In this document: positions 6,582 through 7,211 of the stretch, in pieces
Numbering within the stretch: position 1 is the first letter of the stretch
Layout: each line of letters opens with the position of its first letter
Source of the DNA: Planctomycetota bacterium
GTDB taxonomy: Bacteria; Planctomycetota; Planctomycetia; Planctomycetales; Planctomycetaceae
Assembly: GCA_024278285.1 (NCBI GenBank)
Contig: JAJRTM010000282.1
Location: 1-7,211, forward strand
Direction of reading: 5' to 3'
Length of the DNA: 7,211 nucleotides
Program-made: the position numbers and the translations under genes
The notes under the pieces: generated by a model
The model's database searches: none
What the model was told of the DNA's origin: nothing
What the model saw: the letters and a program-made list of their open reading frames with translations, nothing else

Positions 6582-6890
6582 ATGAGTATATCCGGTGTCG
6601 AGGGAACGAGTAACAACTGGTCGGTCCCCCAGCAAACAAATTCAGTCAAGCAGCCAGCGGGCAATCAGCCATCTCGGTTGCAGATCCCCCAGGATACTCT
6701 GGAAATTTCCGAAGCGGCTCAAATGATGTCAGAACTTCAAACCTCAAACAGTTCCGGTCCGGAAAGAGCAGAATTGATCGCTCGCATCCAAACGGAAATT
6801 TCTAATGGGTCATACGATACCGAAGAAAAAATGGAATTGGCCTTCATGAAGTTTCTGCAACAAGCCAGCCACGAAGAAGATTTAATGTAA
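6582..6890 (+). CDS. FlgM-like anti-sigma-28 factor
   Basis: 102 residues from the ATG chosen by its Shine-Dalgarno. Residues 1-37 are polar, Asn/Gln/Ser/Pro-rich and probably disordered. Then comes DTLEISEAAQMMSEL (38-52), the family's short conserved block before the helical part, and a C-terminal region (about 60-95, ERAELIARIQTEISNG, SYDTEEKMELAF) that resembles the FlgM sigma-binding helices and its ISNGSY-type turn. FlgM binds and holds the flagellar sigma factor FliA until it is exported through the hook-basal body. No flagellar gene is near; the neighbours are a special sigma factor upstream and a Fur regulator downstream. Family membership is likely, the partner is unknown, and I give no gene symbol for that reason. 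Confidence 0.8.
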   Translation: MSISGVEGTSNNWSVPQQTNSVKQPAGNQPSRLQIPQDTLEISEAAQMMSELQTSNSSGPERAELIARIQTEISNGSYDTEEKMELAFMKFLQQASHEEDLM

Positions 6891-6904
6891 TGAAATAAAC
6901 GCAG

Positions 6905-6922
6905 GCTGGGTCGTAACCCGGC
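6905..6922. other. Hairpin after the FlgM-like gene
   Basis: GCTGGGT (6905-6911) pairs with ACCCGGC (6916-6922), with one G-T wobble, around CGTA. It starts 14 bases after the stop codon. No T-run follows, so it may be a 3'-end stabilising hairpin, a factor-dependent terminator or another short dispersed palindrome. Confidence 0.4.
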
Positions 6923-6931
6923 AAGTCATTT

Positions 6932-7006
6932 GTAGGGGTGCGTCGTGACGCACCTTTACTTTACCTTTTCTGAACTTGGTAATTGGTGCGTTGCAACGCA
7001 TCCTAC
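6932..7006. repeat. REPIN-like palindrome doublet (GGTGCGTYGNRACGCAYC family)
   Basis: GGTGCGTC-GT-GACGCACC (6937-6954) and GGTGCGTTGCAACGCATC (6985-7002) are two related hairpins. With their outer GTAGG (6932-6936) and CCTAC (7002-7006) they face each other in inverted orientation. The layout is that of the 5923-5999 doublet, including the GTAGG/CCTAC edges, but the arm sequence differs, so the two may be different families of one repeat class. It fills most of the 142-base gap before the Fur gene. Confidence 0.7.
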
Positions 7007-7032
7007 GTTACTACTAAAAGCATGGTGTTCTG

Positions 7033-7211
7033 GTGAATGATCTGGGGTCTGTTACTGTTTCTGCAAGTCCGAAAGAAAAGTTTCGGGAATACCTGGCGAC
7101 ACGAAAGCAGAGGCTGACCTCCGAACGCGAAATTGTTGTCGATGAAGTGTTCGATGATCACGAGCATTTCGACGCCGATGAACTCACCTTCCGCTTGCAG
7201 GAAAAAGGGAA
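7033..7211 (+). CDS. Fur-family transcriptional regulator, N-terminal part
   Basis: 59 complete codons to the window edge from a GTG; an in-frame stop at 7015-7017 rules out a longer N-terminus and there is no in-frame ATG. KQRLTSEREIVVDEVF (25-40) and HFDADELTFRLQEKG (45-59) match the start of the Fur winged-helix domain, in which an RLT.QR helix is followed by an HxxAxEL helix. Fur proteins are dimeric, metal-dependent repressors of iron, zinc, manganese or peroxide genes; the metal cannot be told because the recognition helix wing and dimerisation domain lie outside the window. No clear Shine-Dalgarno precedes the GTG. The start is only 26 bases after the repeat doublet, so its promoter either lies in the repeat or the gene is read through from upstream. 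Confidence 0.85.
   Translation, partial: MNDLGSVTVSASPKEKFREYLATRKQRLTSEREIVVDEVFDDHEHFDADELTFRLQEKG

Overview
The window looks like a chromosomal piece of a planctomycete, probably Planctomycetales of the Gimesia/Rubinisphaera kind. This is inferred from protein style: a large DUF11-repeat surface protein with a proline-rich stalk, a sigma-70-type factor with extra N-terminal helix-turn-helix domains, a short FlgM-like protein with no flagellar neighbours, and several families of palindromic intergenic repeats. Base composition looks moderate (just under 50% GC by eye). No rRNA, tRNA or CRISPR array was seen.

Layout. Positions 1-87 hold nothing I can assign. On the minus strand lie queF (88-459, queuosine pathway) and, upstream of it, a 981-residue envelope protein (539-3484) with an N-terminal membrane anchor, a long Pro/Lys-rich linker studded with FPA motifs, a predicted coiled coil and four DUF11-like beta-sandwich repeats. 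The 693-base spacer 3485-4177 carries a candidate promoter and repeat-containing leader for the DUF11 gene, a doubtful small membrane ORF whose 3' end is made of a REP-type hairpin, and a leader region for the divergent sigma gene. On the plus strand, 4178-5842 encodes the sigma factor, closed by a strong intrinsic terminator (5861-5898). Directly behind it sits a 142-bp element with perfect 12-bp terminal inverted repeats (5904-6045) that contains a second, nested doublet of palindromes. The 6046-6581 spacer has no convincing ORF but several nested inverted repeats. It precedes a FlgM-like anti-sigma gene (start corrected to 6582 by a clear Shine-Dalgarno). A third repeat doublet (6932-7006) separates this from a Fur-family regulator that runs off the right edge.

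How the genes fit together. queF and the DUF11 gene may simply be neighbours. The right half is regulatory: an atypical sigma factor, an anti-sigma-28-type protein and a Fur-family repressor in a row on one strand. The sigma factor is the most interesting item. It has three putative DNA-binding domains ahead of region 1.2, a normal region 4.2, no visible region 3, and a -10 recognition helix in which E. coli-equivalent W434, Q437 and T440 are replaced by A, K and A. Whether the FlgM-like protein acts on it is untested inference.
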